From: Odobenus rosmarus divergens
Lineage: Eukaryota; Chordata; Mammalia; Carnivora; Odobenidae
DNA length: 64,000 nt
Assembly (NCBI RefSeq): GCF_000321225.1
Contig: NW_004450398.1
Coordinates: 1,587,198-1,651,197, forward strand
Direction: 5' to 3'
The number at the start of each line of letters is the position of its first letter. Within the stretch, counting starts at the first letter, position 1. The notes below the pieces were generated by a model. The model worked only from the letters and a program-made list of their open reading frames with translations, had not been told where the DNA came from and did no database searches. A program made the position numbers and the translations under genes. Shown here piece by piece: positions 1 through 64,000 of this stretch.

Positions 1-75
1 TTTAGTGCTCAGCCTATGACCTTGGGCCTTCCTGAGCTCAGTTTCTTTATCTGTAAAATGGACCCCAGCCGTATT
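1..75 (+). repeat. MIR fragment
   Basis: The words 'gaccttgggc' and 'ctcagtttctttatctgtaaaatgg' in this order are the MIR signature, sense orientation, 5' part cut by the window. Confidence 0.45.
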
Positions 76-356
76 AGCGCAGACCCTGGAGCAAAGCTCC
101 GCCTCATGGAGCCAGAAGCCCAAGACCATTCCTCACTGGGCACCTGGGGAGGTCCAGGCATGGCGGTGCGCCCATGTCATCTTGGGGTCTGCTCTGGGGT
201 GAGGCTGTGGTCCTGTTCAGCAGCCCCTTCTCAGGTAGTCACTCCCAGGGCGATGGGTGGGCAGTGGGAGCTGCCCCTTGGGCCCCTGGGAACCATGTTT
301 AAGGAGCCTGGTCCCCACTGGGCCATCCCTCTCCATCGGCCTGGTCCTTGTTACAG

Positions 357-64000
<63,644 letters not shown>

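Overview
The window is mammalian nuclear DNA, almost certainly from a carnivoran. It holds about 18 tRNA-Lys-derived CAN-SINEs (heads such as 'ggcgcctgggtggctcag' and matching antisense copies), carnivore-type L1 3' ends, and the general mammalian fossils MIR, L2, MaLR/MLT1 LTRs, Tigger1 and hAT-type elements. The SINE subfamily looks more like arctoid caniforms (bear, seal or mustelid lineage) than the dog SINEC_Cf consensus; this is from memory of the consensus sequences and is an inference.

The only gene I can support is one very large gene on the + strand. It enters at the left edge and leaves at the right edge. I traced 37 exons (357 to beyond 64000) whose intron phases agree at every junction. 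They sum to about 6.1 kb of coding sequence, or about 2,030 codons, with no frame break. The protein has long runs of amphipathic beta-strand-like sequence, about 23 N-glycosylation sequons, scattered cysteines and a tandem ~118-residue repeat. It ends in the window with a proline-punctuated amphipathic helical segment. This fits a secreted large lipid transfer protein of the apolipoprotein B / vitellogenin / apolipophorin superfamily, but it is not apoB itself. The N-terminal lipid-transfer module and the C-terminus lie outside the window.

Layout: 0.3-6.5 kb, exons 1-6, with a Tigger1 remnant and MLT1-type LTRs. 6.5-14.8 kb, an intron holding an antisense degenerate endogenous retrovirus (about 8.2-13.3 kb) invaded by three adjacent SINEs, another SINE and an L1 fragment, plus a gap that looks misassembled. 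14.8-17.1 kb, exons 7-8. 17.1-26.4 kb, a 9.3-kb intron made mostly of antisense L1 and SINEs. 26.4-43.3 kb, exons 9-22, including the single-exon repeat units (exons 13-15). 43.3-61.6 kb, exons 23-36. 61.6-64.0 kb, an intron and the start of a probable exon 37.

The rest is intronic. Every L1 piece I could orient is antisense to the gene. Three N-gaps (7242-7291, 40704-40753, 54501-54639) are each flanked by duplicated sequence, and an exact 124-bp duplication sits in the intron after exon 24. I found no tRNA, rRNA, CRISPR or bacterial features. I made no database comparison, so repeat-family names and the gene family rest on remembered consensus features.
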